DNA from: CAZEAC01 sp964510065 | GTDB lineage: Bacteria; Bdellovibrionota_C; UBA2361; CAIXSY01 | Length of the DNA stretch: 64,000 nt | Reading direction: 5' to 3' | Assembly: GCA_964510065.1 (NCBI GenBank) | Contig: CAZEAC010000006.1 | Location: 25,658-89,657 of the forward strand | In this document: positions 1-8,780 of the stretch, piece after piece | Position numbering within the stretch: the first letter of the stretch is position 1 | Layout of the letters: each line of letters opens with the position of its first letter | Position numbers and translations under genes: made by a program | Notes under the pieces: model-generated | The model's input: the letters and a program-made list of their open reading frames with translations, nothing else | Database searches by the model: none | What the model was told of the DNA's origin: nothing

Positions 1-1176
1 GTTGCCGAGGCAATCGATTTTTGCGAATACTACGCCGATGAGGTCGAACGAATCTGGCCCAAGCGCCGTACCTACGAAATAATCGGCGAGGATAATTTTT
101 ATTTTTATCGTCCACGTGGTGTATGCGTGGTTATCTCGCCCTGGAACTTCCCTTTGGCGATTGCGTGCGGAATGACGGTGGCGGCACTCGTTACCGGGAA
201 CTCAACAGTTTTGAAACCAGCCGAGCAAACATGCCTCATCGCATTTGCGTTCGCGAATATTCTTTACGAGGCTGGAATTCCAAAGACGGCATTCGCGTTC
301 CTGCCTGGCTTCGGCGAGGAAGTTGGCCGTGCACTGGTGAGCAGCCCGCGCACTGCAATGGTTTGCTTCACCGGCTCGAGGGCTGTAGGTCTTGAGATCG
401 GCAGGAGTGCTTCGCAAGTCTCCGCCGGACAGGCACATATAAAACGCGTGGTTGCGGAGTTAGGCGGGAAAAACGCGATCATAGTTGATCAAGACGCTGA
501 CTTAGATGAAGCAGTAAAGGGCGTGGTATATTCAGCGTTCGGATTTTCGGGACAGAAATGTTCAGCGTGTTCGCGAGCAATTATCGTCGGCAATGCATAT
601 GAGCCTTTTATAAAGCGGCTCCGTGGCGCGGCCGCTGATATCATTATCGGAGCAGCTTCCGATCCGAGTACACTCGTCGGTCCCGTCATTGACGAGGAGA
701 GCAAACGCCGCATTCACGAAACAATCGAGACCGCCTCAAAGAGGCTCACCCTCATTCATAAAGGTAGCTGCCCCGCGAAAGGTAATTTCTGCCCCCCAAC
801 AATATTTGGCGCCGTGCCGTCACAAGAACCTGTGTGGCGCGAGGAGATATTCGGACCAGTGTTGGCTTGTTGCAGTGCCGACAGTTTTGAGCACGCGATA
901 GCACTCGCAAATGATAGCCAGTATGCGCTTACAGGCGGTGTGTTTAGTCGAAGTCCGGCGCATTTGACTCAAGCGACCGAGGAATTTCAGGTTGGAAATC
1001 TCTATCTAAATCGCGCGATAACCGGGGCGTATGTCTGTCGCCAACCTTTCGGTGGCTTCAAACTTTCGGGGGTCGGCTCCAAAGCCGGCGGGCCAGACTA
1101 TTTACTGCAATTTGTCGAACCGCGGGTTGTCACTGAAAACACAATGCGCCGCGGCTTCACCCCGGAAGTACGCTAG
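1..1176 (+). CDS. 1-pyrroline-5-carboxylate (glutamate semialdehyde) dehydrogenase, 3' part
   Basis: This is an aldehyde dehydrogenase that oxidises glutamate-gamma-semialdehyde to glutamate with NAD in proline breakdown. The frame is open from base 1, so the N-terminus lies outside the window. Visible family motifs are the cofactor-binding SPWNFPLA segment, the general-base motif ELGGKN, and GQKCSACSR, which holds the catalytic cysteine. The AFGFSGQKCSA wording is typical of the RocA/PruA branch. It could be a stand-alone RocA-type enzyme or the C-terminal half of a PutA-like fusion; the window cannot decide. The TAG stop (1174-1176) is the first part of a palindromic element. Confidence 0.9.
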   Translation, partial: VAEAIDFCEYYADEVERIWPKRRTYEIIGEDNFYFYRPRGVCVVISPWNFPLAIACGMTVAALVTGNSTVLKPAEQTCLIAFAFANILYEAGIPKTAFAFLPGFGEEVGRALVSSPRTAMVCFTGSRAVGLEIGRSASQVSAGQAHIKRVVAELGGKNAIIVDQDADLDEAVKGVVYSAFGFSGQKCSACSRAIIVGNAYEPFIKRLRGAAADIIIGAASDPSTLVGPVIDEESKRRIHETIETASKRLTLIHKGSCPAKGNFCPPTIFGAVPSQEPVWREEIFGPVLACCSADSFEHAIALANDSQYALTGGVFSRSPAHLTQATEEFQVGNLYLNRAITGAYVCRQPFGGFKLSGVGSKAGGPDYLLQFVEPRVVTENTMRRGFTPEVR

Positions 1177-1277
1177 GAGCGTGCGCCACGAATCAGTGGC
1201 ACACGCAATTCATGGGAGCCGAAGCCTTCGCGCGTATACCTGTTGGGGCTTCCGTTCTCCGTGGCGCGGGCTTCTCG
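1173..1277. repeat. CTAG-bounded palindromic element, family A, copy 1 (degenerate)
   Basis: This 105-bp element begins with CTAGGAGCGTGCGCCACGAA and ends with a diverged inverted copy that closes at 1277 as CTCG instead of CTAG. It is clearly related to the cleaner copy at 8590-8695, sharing the left arm and the central GCCGAAGCCTTCGC stretch. The TAG at its left edge is the stop codon of the upstream dehydrogenase. It is too short to encode a protein and may also act as a transcript-end hairpin. Confidence 0.8.
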
Positions 1278-1441
1278 CCTGCATCCTTATCAGAGGGGTA
1301 AAGTTATCGTCGGATTGTTTTTTCGAATTGTTTTAGTGAGTTAGCCGCCAACGCCAACCTAATCCAGGTTAAAGATAAGTCCATCTTCTGCCGACCTAGG
1401 AGCTTAGGGAAGTTGTATCTACGCGGAATATTACGGGTCCT

Positions 1442-3676
1442 ATGGGCGGGAAGACGACAATTCGCACCACGCAGGTAATGGAGCGTCCGGCACTGGGCAC
1501 TTCTATTGCCACCGAAGGTGTGCGTCATATTTTAAAACTAATCGAGCAAGGCGAAGAGCCTCGTCGCATCCTCGCCGCGATAGCCGAATGTGGTTCGACG
1601 GTGAAAGGCGTCCGCGACTGCGCGCTGTTCCTCCCTAACGAGAAAAATGAGCTTTGCCTTGAAATGGTCTCGCAAGCTGGTGACCGGAGCATACCTCTCG
1701 ATTACCTCTCAAGAGATTCGTCGTTGCAATCGCGAAACGGAAGCTTCGCCTACAACGGAATCGCCGAGGACGGCGCACGCCTGCTCTTTGATGTGATCTG
1801 TCTCGGCGCTCCGATCGGACTTCTTGTTGCCGACGCCCCCGAGGGGCTCAATACTGATTCACGTGATAAGCTTCGCGAGCTGGCGCATCACGCTGGTGTT
1901 GTATTTGAAAGGCAACGACTTTCACTGACGGTGCAGCTCTTTCTAGATCGTCTCGAAGTATTGAATGAACTAAATCAGCTCATCGCCGGCAACGTCGGAC
2001 TGCAACGAATTGTGAAGAGCATCGCCCGCGAAAGCGCTTTCCGCTTCTCAGCCGACATTACAATAACGTTCCTTCTTGACGAGTCAAAGAGCTATCTTGA
2101 GCCAAAAGGTGGCTACGGATGCACACCTAATGTGTTACCAAAACAGGTGGCGATTGAAGGTGGCATTTTGGGCCAAGTAATGCGCACCGGTGGAAATCTT
2201 TGCGTGCCAAATCTTGGAAGCCACTCCGATCATGGGCTTCCATTTCTCGATGAGCTCGGCATTGCGTCAGCTGACGTGTGCTGCCTCGAAGTACGAGGCG
2301 AGGCCTTGGGTGCGCTGTTAATCGGCTACAAGCGCGAAGTTTCCCTTTCGACAGATGACCTTACAAGATTTGAGGAGTTCTGCCAGGGTGGCGCAGTAGC
2401 CATTTCGAACGCACGGACTCAGGAGCGCATAGCCGCTTATACTGAACGGTTGGAAGAACTGGTTGAATCTCGCACCGCTGACCTGGCAATTCAAACCTCA
2501 CGCGCCGAAGAGGCCAACCGAGCGAAATCGCAATTCCTCGCAAACATGAGCCACGAGCTTCGAACGCCGCTTACCGCGATCGTAGGGTACTCGAGCGTGC
2601 TTGCCGATGGAATATTCGGACCGCTTAATGATAAGCAGCGCGATGCGCTAAACGCGGTCACTCGTTCGAGCGACCACCTCAAAAACCTTATTGATGATGT
2701 GCTTAATCTTGCTCGAATTGAGTCTGGGAAAGAACAGGCAGAGCCGGCGCGTGTTTCGGTGAAAGACCTTCTTACCCAGGCGCATAAGCTTATGTTGCAA
2801 ACTGCCATCGGCAAGGGCGTCTCGCTGCAGTCGCTGCAGCTTGACAGCAGCATCGACTCGGCGTTTGCCTGGGTGGATTCCAAACACATGCATCAGATCA
2901 TCATTAATCTGATGTCGAATGCAGTGAAGTACACGCCCAAGGGCGGTAAGGTATGGGTCGAAGCTACCTTTGTTGGCGACAAAATCAAAATCGCGGTGCA
3001 TGACACCGGCGTTGGCATTCCTCCACATAAAATGAAAAAGCTCTTTGAACGATTCGAGCGAGGCGAAGACGCTTACAGTAAAAAGCAGGAAGGTACCGGC
3101 ATCGGCCTTGATCTTACACGACGTCTTGTTGAGCTAAATGGCGGCCGAATTCTCGTGGAGAGCGAAGAAGGTCACGGATCAACATTCTCGGTGCTCATGC
3201 CGCTTGCTTCGCAGGAACATGCGAAAGTGACCACGGTCGAGCAAAACGAGGCAAAAGTTCGACTCGATGGACTTAGTACGTTGGTCATCGATGACAATCC
3301 AGATACAATTGAAGTTATCAAGCACATACTCATTGCGGCAGGTGCCTCGGTACGCACCGCCACCAGCGTCAAAGATGCTTGGGCACTATTCAATGAAGCT
3401 ACTCCTGATATCGTACTCACCGATCTGGCAATTCCTGGTGAAAGCGGACTCGTGCTGATAGAACACATTCGCAATGTTCCCGACCCGCGCGCACAGGTGC
3501 CTATTATCGTGCTCAGTGCATGCGCCTTTGTCGCTGATAAGGAGCAAGCACTGAACGCCGGTGCATCGCTTTTTATTCCGAAACCGTTTAAACCAAACGA
3601 GATAGTACGAAACGTACGGAGCCTGGCGCTACAGTCCGCCATGGGCAATAAACAAGTTCAAGGGGGCGCACAATGA
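1442..3676 (+). CDS. hybrid sensor histidine kinase with GAF domains and receiver
   Basis: This is a soluble hybrid histidine kinase. Two GAF-like sensor regions lie at about residues 25-175 and 190-345, followed by a short coiled coil. A HisKA dimerisation domain follows with the phospho-acceptor His371 in SHELRTP. An HATPase domain comes next (N box INLMSNAVKYT, G1 DTGVGIP, G2 GTGIGL). The C-terminal receiver (about 610-735) has its phospho-acceptor at Asp661 in TDLAIPG. No membrane segments are seen, so it should sense a cytoplasmic signal. It overlaps the next gene by ATGA, and together with that HDOD protein and the CheY-like gene at 5188 it forms a signalling operon. A later start at Met13 is possible. 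Confidence 0.93.
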   Translation: MGGKTTIRTTQVMERPALGTSIATEGVRHILKLIEQGEEPRRILAAIAECGSTVKGVRDCALFLPNEKNELCLEMVSQAGDRSIPLDYLSRDSSLQSRNGSFAYNGIAEDGARLLFDVICLGAPIGLLVADAPEGLNTDSRDKLRELAHHAGVVFERQRLSLTVQLFLDRLEVLNELNQLIAGNVGLQRIVKSIARESAFRFSADITITFLLDESKSYLEPKGGYGCTPNVLPKQVAIEGGILGQVMRTGGNLCVPNLGSHSDHGLPFLDELGIASADVCCLEVRGEALGALLIGYKREVSLSTDDLTRFEEFCQGGAVAISNARTQERIAAYTERLEELVESRTADLAIQTSRAEEANRAKSQFLANMSHELRTPLTAIVGYSSVLADGIFGPLNDKQRDALNAVTRSSDHLKNLIDDVLNLARIESGKEQAEPARVSVKDLLTQAHKLMLQTAIGKGVSLQSLQLDSSIDSAFAWVDSKHMHQIIINLMSNAVKYTPKGGKVWVEATFVGDKIKIAVHDTGVGIPPHKMKKLFERFERGEDAYSKKQEGTGIGLDLTRRLVELNGGRILVESEEGHGSTFSVLMPLASQEHAKVTTVEQNEAKVRLDGLSTLVIDDNPDTIEVIKHILIAAGASVRTATSVKDAWALFNEATPDIVLTDLAIPGESGLVLIEHIRNVPDPRAQVPIIVLSACAFVADKEQALNAGASLFIPKPFKPNEIVRNVRSLALQSAMGNKQVQGGAQ

Positions 3677-5178
3677 CCGACTTCTCGACACCTGCGCATA
3701 ACGACGCCGAGAATCAGAATGATTCGGAGCTCGTCACCAAACTCAAGCGGGCGCTGAGTAAGGACGGCGATTTCCCGGCAAGCGCAAAAATCGTTACTGA
3801 GCTTCGCCAGCTCAGCTCTGATCCAAATACCACCGCAAATCAGATTACCGAGATAATTCTCAAAGAACCATCGCTCGGCACCCGAGTACTACACCTGGTC
3901 AATAGCTCCTTTTATCGTCGTGCAAAACCAATTATGACAGTAAGTCAGGCGGTCGTGCAGATCGGCATGAAACCGCTCGCTGAACTTTGCAGCGGCTTAG
4001 TGCTACTTCAAAAGTTCGTGCCGGTCGCTCGACGCGGAGGAGTATTCGCCAACTGTCTACGCAAGATGACTGTGTCGTCACTGCTTGCGGGAGCGCTCGG
4101 CTCGGAAATGGGCCGCTCGATGGGTGGCGGAAAGAGTCATGAGTCCGGTTATCTCGCCGGAACGTTCGCCGAGATTGGCGCATTACTGCTGGCCTATTAC
4201 TTTCCGCAGGTATATGAAAACGCGGCGAAACGCGCTGAGTCCAAGGGAGTGGAGGTCGGCACCGGCATATTTGAGATTACGGGACTCTCTGCGCTTCAGC
4301 TGAGCCATGAGGTACTTGCTGCGCTCGACCTTCCGATTTTCTATCGTCATGTACTGCAAGCTTCCATTGATCCAAAGGCAGTAAACTCCGCGGTGACTCC
4401 GCCGAGCGCTGGCGAACTTCAAGAAATCGCCAAAGCAGCACGCACCGTGCAGACGGCGCTGGCTTTTTCATCGGCGCTGACTTCTGGAAAGCCGAAGAAG
4501 CAAATTGATGACCTAGTGAACAAGGCTGAGAAGCTCCTTGGCCTTTCCAATGCGCAGCTTCGGACAATACTGAGCATGCTTCCTGATGCATTTAAGTCAC
4601 ACTGTGGACTTATGGAGCTTGATCTCGCCGCACTTCCCGAATACCTCTCGACATATGGGGTGAGCGAGCCTGCGCCGGATATCAGCGAGGTCGCCGAACA
4701 AGAGCGCGATATTTTTTCGCAGTACCTCGATGAGATTCGTCAAGCGGTCGATGCCCGCGAGCCTTCGTCTTCAATAATTACAACCTGCATGGAGACTTTA
4801 GCGTTCGGTCTTAAGTTTGATCGCGTGCTTTTGCTAATTTTGGGGTCTGGAAAGAGCTCTTTTGGAGGGCGCATGCTGCTAGGTCAAAGTGCCGGTATCG
4901 ACCCAAAATCAATAAGCCGTGCGCTTGGCCCAAAGTCGGGATCGCGTAGCCCCGAGACAATAGCATTCCGCGATTCGCACCCGGTCTTTACCGGTGAGCC
5001 CATCCTCGAAGGTGGCTGGCCGATTGCGGTATTACCTGTGGGATTTGGCTCGAAAGCGGTCGGAGTGATCTATGCTGACCGAATTGGCGACAAGGCGGCA
5101 TCGCTGACTGCGCGAGAGACTGCCGCAATTGGAGTGCTTGTCGAATTACTTGATCGCGCCCTAGGAACTCACTCATAA
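3673..5178 (+). CDS. HDOD and GAF domain signalling protein
   Basis: The N-terminal half (about residues 25-230) is an HDOD domain, a catalytically inactive relative of HD phosphohydrolases. It shows the typical opening pattern of a proteasome-like helical repeat (KEPSLGTRVLHLVNSSFY) and a following VVQIGMKPL helix. The C-terminal 150 residues (about 345-495) look like a GAF-type sensor. HDOD proteins act in regulatory networks with kinases and response regulators, and the neighbours fit: translation is coupled to the hybrid kinase upstream (4-bp overlap) and a single-domain receiver follows 9 bp downstream. The exact output is unknown. Confidence 0.85.
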   Translation: MTDFSTPAHNDAENQNDSELVTKLKRALSKDGDFPASAKIVTELRQLSSDPNTTANQITEIILKEPSLGTRVLHLVNSSFYRRAKPIMTVSQAVVQIGMKPLAELCSGLVLLQKFVPVARRGGVFANCLRKMTVSSLLAGALGSEMGRSMGGGKSHESGYLAGTFAEIGALLLAYYFPQVYENAAKRAESKGVEVGTGIFEITGLSALQLSHEVLAALDLPIFYRHVLQASIDPKAVNSAVTPPSAGELQEIAKAARTVQTALAFSSALTSGKPKKQIDDLVNKAEKLLGLSNAQLRTILSMLPDAFKSHCGLMELDLAALPEYLSTYGVSEPAPDISEVAEQERDIFSQYLDEIRQAVDAREPSSSIITTCMETLAFGLKFDRVLLLILGSGKSSFGGRMLLGQSAGIDPKSISRALGPKSGSRSPETIAFRDSHPVFTGEPILEGGWPIAVLPVGFGSKAVGVIYADRIGDKAASLTARETAAIGVLVELLDRALGTHS

Positions 5179-5187
5179 GGATAGGTC

Positions 5188-5580
5188 ATGAAAGGAAAAA
5201 TTCTTGTAATAGATGACGACCCAATGATTCGAGCGCTGGTACAAGCTATGCTCGAAGCGGAGGGATACCAGGTGCTTCTCGCCGAAGACGGCGAGAAAGG
5301 AATAAATTTCCTCGATGCGCAGCCACAGCCGATCGATTTATCCCTCGTCGTACTTGACGTCGTGATGCCGGGTATGAACGGGCTCGACGTGCTCACTCGA
5401 ATGAAACTTCACGGGCACACCTCCAAACTGCCAGTACTGATGCTCACCGGCGAAGCAAAAGCCGAGGACATCCTCGCCGGATACAACATCGGCGCTGATT
5501 ATTATATTACCAAACCATTTACTCGCCAGCAGCTATTGCATGGCTTGGCGCTTGTGCTAGAGGGTGACGGGAAAAAATAA
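5188..5580 (+). CDS. CheY-like single-domain response regulator
   Basis: This 130-residue receiver domain has no output domain. The acidic pocket is IDDDP (residues 8-12), the phospho-acceptor is Asp57 in LDVVMPGMNG, the switch Thr is in LTGEA, and the conserved Lys109 is in ITKPF. It lies immediately after the HDOD-GAF gene and is probably the partner of the hybrid kinase two genes upstream, passing the phosphoryl signal by protein-protein contact. It carries no sign of DNA binding. Confidence 0.93.
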   Translation: MKGKILVIDDDPMIRALVQAMLEAEGYQVLLAEDGEKGINFLDAQPQPIDLSLVVLDVVMPGMNGLDVLTRMKLHGHTSKLPVLMLTGEAKAEDILAGYNIGADYYITKPFTRQQLLHGLALVLEGDGKK

Positions 5581-5625
5581 CAAGTTCGATCTTGTTAGTC
5601 CTGGCTAATCACGTAGAATCTTCCA

Positions 5626-6249
5626 ATGACTGAATGGCTCCTGACACAGCCCGAAAACGTCATCTACATTGGGCTGTTCCTACTGCTACTAAGCGGCGCG
5701 CTCGGCTTTCCGCCCGAAGATGTCTCGCTACTCTTAGGTGGAATCTGTATTCAGCATCAGCGTGGCGATCCGTTGTATATCTTTCTCATTTGCTACTTGG
5801 GTACTGTGCTGGGCGATATTTTTATCTACTTTGTAGGGCGTCGTTACGGTCCTTCAATTTTCACTAAAAAGTGGTTTCAAAAACGGCTGCACCCCGCACG
5901 GATCCGTTGGGTACGTCGTGGACTGGAGAAGCGCGCATTACCGACAATATTTGTGGCGCGGCATCTTTTTTATTTGCGTACATTAACTTTTTTGACCTGC
6001 GGTGCCGTGAAGATGGGATTCTCGCGCTTTCTCTTTGCCGACGCATTCTCCGCGTTAGTGAGTGTGCCGATTATGCTTTCCCTTGGTTACATTGCTTCGA
6101 ACAACTACGAAACAGTGATTGCCTTTATCGCGAAGGCTAAAATTCTCTCTCTCGTACTTATCTTGCTCATGCTTGTTGGTGCGGTTTGGTACTTTGTTTC
6201 GCAGAGGATTGAAGAAGAGGGAAAAAAGTCCGACGACGAAAAGGCGTGA
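5626..6249 (+). CDS. DedA family membrane protein
   Basis: This 207-residue inner-membrane protein of the DedA/SNARE-associated family has several hydrophobic segments (about 12-35, 50-70, 130-160, 165-190). The family signature GDIFIYFVGRRYG is followed by the basic loop with VARHLFYLR, matching the usual 'R(F/H)xPxxR' region. DedA proteins are linked to lipid carrier flipping and membrane homeostasis. It has a short charged C-terminal tail (EEEGKKSDDEKA) and sits 45 bp after the receiver gene, probably as the last gene of that run. Confidence 0.85.
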   Translation: MTEWLLTQPENVIYIGLFLLLLSGALGFPPEDVSLLLGGICIQHQRGDPLYIFLICYLGTVLGDIFIYFVGRRYGPSIFTKKWFQKRLHPARIRWVRRGLEKRALPTIFVARHLFYLRTLTFLTCGAVKMGFSRFLFADAFSALVSVPIMLSLGYIASNNYETVIAFIAKAKILSLVLILLMLVGAVWYFVSQRIEEEGKKSDDEKA

Positions 6250-6326
6250 GCTCCACCGAGCCGTCCATTCTCATTTGTGTCCACTCCGAGCTCGCCCACT
6301 ATTCCCGAGAACATGGGCTTTGAGTA

Positions 6327-6803
6327 TTAGCTGTTCTTAAAGTTAGCTATTACGGGATCTATCATAGCTTTCATACTTTCGATTCCGCCGCTAAATTGAC
6401 TAAGGACAATTCGCACTTGTACCGCCACTTCGTCGAATTTGTCCGTTCTGCTGAGGTTAATCGCGGACTGGCCAGAAACCCCTTCAAAAAGAGTGAGCAC
6501 CACCGCGTGCGTCTGCATCGCTCTAGTACGCTCAACATTCATTGTTAGCTTGAAGTCATTACCTTGATGGCGTAGACGAACGATCTCAACTCCATTATTA
6601 AAAGCGTCCTGGATTGCGCCACCTGATGCATCGGAGTCCAATTGGCGAAGCACACTGCAAATCAAAGCTTTCGCCTGTTCTTCCTTTCTATCGAAACCAC
6701 ACTGAATTGCATCAGATAGAATTCTTTGCAAATCTTTCGGTTTTCCAGAATGGTCGGGCGAGTGCGGGAGTCGATTGTCCAAGCTTATAGTCCTTTTGGT
6801 CAC
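6327..6803 (-). CDS. hypothetical protein, 158 aa
   Basis: I do not recognise this protein. It is soluble, with no signal peptide or membrane segment. It has an alternating charged/hydrophobic pattern (a DAFNNGVEIVRLRHQGNDFKL strand-like segment and a helical C-terminus). It converges with the DedA gene and is the only gene between 6.25 and 7.1 kb. The upstream 285 bp (6804-7088) contain no other gene I can support. Confidence 0.6.
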   Translation of the reverse strand: MTKRTISLDNRLPHSPDHSGKPKDLQRILSDAIQCGFDRKEEQAKALICSVLRQLDSDASGGAIQDAFNNGVEIVRLRHQGNDFKLTMNVERTRAMQTHAVVLTLFEGVSGQSAINLSRTDKFDEVAVQVRIVLSQFSGGIESMKAMIDPVIANFKNS

Positions 6804-7030
6804 TAAGAATTTCAGAAAAAGGAGTCTTCGACGTTATGGACAAAAAAGTCTGCGCGGTAGCATAGGCTGATAAAAGGTCAGTTTTCTCAGCGGACGCGCA
6901 GATGATTCGATTTCAAATAAGACTACATCGAGGCGATATCCCCATTTCAAATTTAAGAAAACCCCACTTTTGCCAGAGTTTTCAGTTAGATAAGACATGA
7001 TTTAAGAATCGTACTTCTATCGGCTGCTTC

Positions 7031-7505
7031 GCGCGCAAACTCTGAGAGAATGAGCTAGGGTTGATTAACATTTTATGGAGAGCGTGGCATGGGAATGACA
7101 TACATTGAAGGAACGGTAAGTGACGGAGGTGGGGAAACAGACCAGGTTCGCTTTCTTGTCGATAGTGGCGCAATGTATTCGCTGATCCCATCAAAGAGCT
7201 GGAAAAAACTCGGTCTTACTACTCAGAGGATATTCAAGTTTGAACTAGCCGATGGTCAAGTGGTTGAGCGACCGATGAGCGAATGCCGAATCAATGTCTT
7301 CGACCAGGAAGGGTATACCCCTGTGGTGCTTGGAGAAGAAGGTGATGAGCCTTTGCTTGGAAGCGTAACCTTGGAACAGTTTGGATTCGTTCTAGATCCT
7401 TTTAAACGAAAACTTCTCTCAGTTAGGGTAAAGCGTTGACCTGATTTCAGAGGGTCCTCCGCTAATTCTCTCGGAGAGCGCGCGTAAACTCTGAAAGAAT
7501 GAGCC
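7031..7505. repeat. 26-bp direct repeats flanking the aspartic-protease-like gene
   Basis: GCGCGCAAACTCTGAGAGAA (7031-7050, continuing TGAGCT to 7055) recurs as GCGCGTAAACTCTGAAAGAA (7480-7499, continuing TGAGCC to 7505), with three mismatches in 26 bp. The repeats enclose the 351-bp gene at 7089. They might mark a duplicated or inserted cassette. No further copies were noticed in the window. Confidence 0.5.
7089..7439 (+). CDS. retropepsin-like (clan AA) aspartic protease family protein
   Basis: This 116-residue protein is the size of one retropepsin-like monomer. The active-site motif FLVDSGAMYS places the candidate catalytic Asp at residue 25 (D-S-G). The second family landmark, a hydrophobic strand before a Gly-rich turn, is LLGSVTLEQFGFVLDPF near the C-terminus. 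Such proteins work as dimers. Bacterial members are common as small stand-alone genes of unknown role, sometimes near toxin-antitoxin-like modules. The start has the context GGAGAGCGTGGC-ATG. The gene is flanked by 26-bp direct repeats. Confidence 0.75.
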   Translation: MGMTYIEGTVSDGGGETDQVRFLVDSGAMYSLIPSKSWKKLGLTTQRIFKFELADGQVVERPMSECRINVFDQEGYTPVVLGEEGDEPLLGSVTLEQFGFVLDPFKRKLLSVRVKR

Positions 7506-7597
7506 CAGGAATGAGCCCCGGCGCGTGTACATTGAGTAAGACTAAAAAAAGGATACAATAAACTACCAGTAAAAAACGACTACATAAGAGTTACACG

Positions 7598-8593
7598 ATG
7601 AGAGCGCTAGGATTTCATACCCCCACTCCAAAACTTACTGATACCTCTTTTTCAACCTATGTCCTTCCTATACCCAAGGTAGGCCCACAGGATCTCTTGA
7701 TCAAGGTAGCTGCGACCTCTATTAACCCTGTTGACTATAAAGAGCGCCAGCAAAGAACTTCTAATGGAAAAGATCCTGAGATCCTAGGATGGGATGGAGC
7801 AGGCACCGTGGCAGGACTCGGCAGCGCCGTCACCGGATTCAAAGACGGCGATAGAGTCTTCTGGGCGGGCGAACTTCGCCGTCAAGGGACGTATGCTGAA
7901 TACCAGGCAGTCGATCACCGTATTGTAGGGCACATGCCTAAAAGTCTTGATTTTGCGCCTGCTGCTGCCTTGCCTCTGACTTCAGTAACTGCCTACGAAG
8001 CGATATTTCAAAGATTGAAAATTCCAAAAACGGGTGCTGGAAAAGTGCTTATAATCGGAGGCGCAGGAGGCGTTGGATCTATCGCTATTCAGATCTTACG
8101 AGCAGAAACAGACGCAGAGGTGTATGCAACCGCTGGCCGTGAAGATTCAAAAGCGTGGGTCAAAAAGATGGGAGCTCAACATGTCGTAGAACGGAGCGCT
8201 ATTAATCTTGCTGGTGATTCTCCAGCACTTCCGAAGTTTGATTACATATTCTCGACCACTAACTCTGATACCTACCTTAAAGCATTTCCACTTCTTCTTA
8301 AACCAGGAGGACACCTCTGCCTTATCGATGATCCAGAGACCTTCAATATCAGAGAATTTAAACTGCGCTCTCAAACAGTATCATGGGAGCTTATGTTCAC
8401 GGCGACCCTCTTCGACCATAACAGAGCGAGCCAAGGGCGCATTCTCGATCGAATTGCGGAACTTACCGATCAAGAACGAATTACTTCTACTATCAATACT
8501 CGCTTTGAGGGGATGTCGCCGGAAAACTTAATAGCAGCCCACAAGATTCAAGAAAGTGGCAGTAATATCGGTAAGACTGTAGTGACGTACTAG
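7598..8593 (+). CDS. zinc-type alcohol dehydrogenase-like MDR oxidoreductase
   Basis: This 331-residue enzyme is a medium-chain dehydrogenase/reductase of the NADPH-quinone oxidoreductase type. The GroES-like N-terminal domain contains INPVDYKERQ and a WDGAGTVAGLG turn. The Rossmann domain has the cofactor loop GGAGGVGSIAIQI. The catalytic-zinc cysteines and histidines of true alcohol dehydrogenases are absent, so a quinone- or enone-type reductase is likely. It is monocistronic. The TAG stop (8591-8593) is part of the left boundary CTAG of a palindromic element. Confidence 0.88.
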   Translation: MRALGFHTPTPKLTDTSFSTYVLPIPKVGPQDLLIKVAATSINPVDYKERQQRTSNGKDPEILGWDGAGTVAGLGSAVTGFKDGDRVFWAGELRRQGTYAEYQAVDHRIVGHMPKSLDFAPAAALPLTSVTAYEAIFQRLKIPKTGAGKVLIIGGAGGVGSIAIQILRAETDAEVYATAGREDSKAWVKKMGAQHVVERSAINLAGDSPALPKFDYIFSTTNSDTYLKAFPLLLKPGGHLCLIDDPETFNIREFKLRSQTVSWELMFTATLFDHNRASQGRILDRIAELTDQERITSTINTRFEGMSPENLIAAHKIQESGSNIGKTVVTY

Positions 8594-8695
8594 GAGCCTG
8601 CGCCACGAATCAGTGGCGCACACAATCCGTAGGGGCCGAAGCCTTCGCCTCTGCTACCTGTCGTAGCTTAAATTATTCGTGGCGCAGGCTCCTAG
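8590..8695. repeat. CTAG-bounded palindromic element, family A, copy 2
   Basis: This 106-bp element has perfect 21-bp terminal inverted repeats: CTAGGAGCCTGCGCCACGAA plus T at 8590-8610, and its exact reverse complement at 8675-8695. Both ends are CTAG. The first TAG doubles as the stop codon of the upstream oxidoreductase gene. It matches the element at 1173-1277. It is non-coding and looks like a miniature inverted-repeat element; the inverted arms could also fold as a transcript-end hairpin. Confidence 0.9.
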
Positions 8696-8780
8696 AAGTT
8701 ACGCCGTGAATCGAGCCTCAGTATTACATTATAGTATTTAGCGCCACTTTGCTGCCTGCCAAATTTCTCATTAGAAAGAT

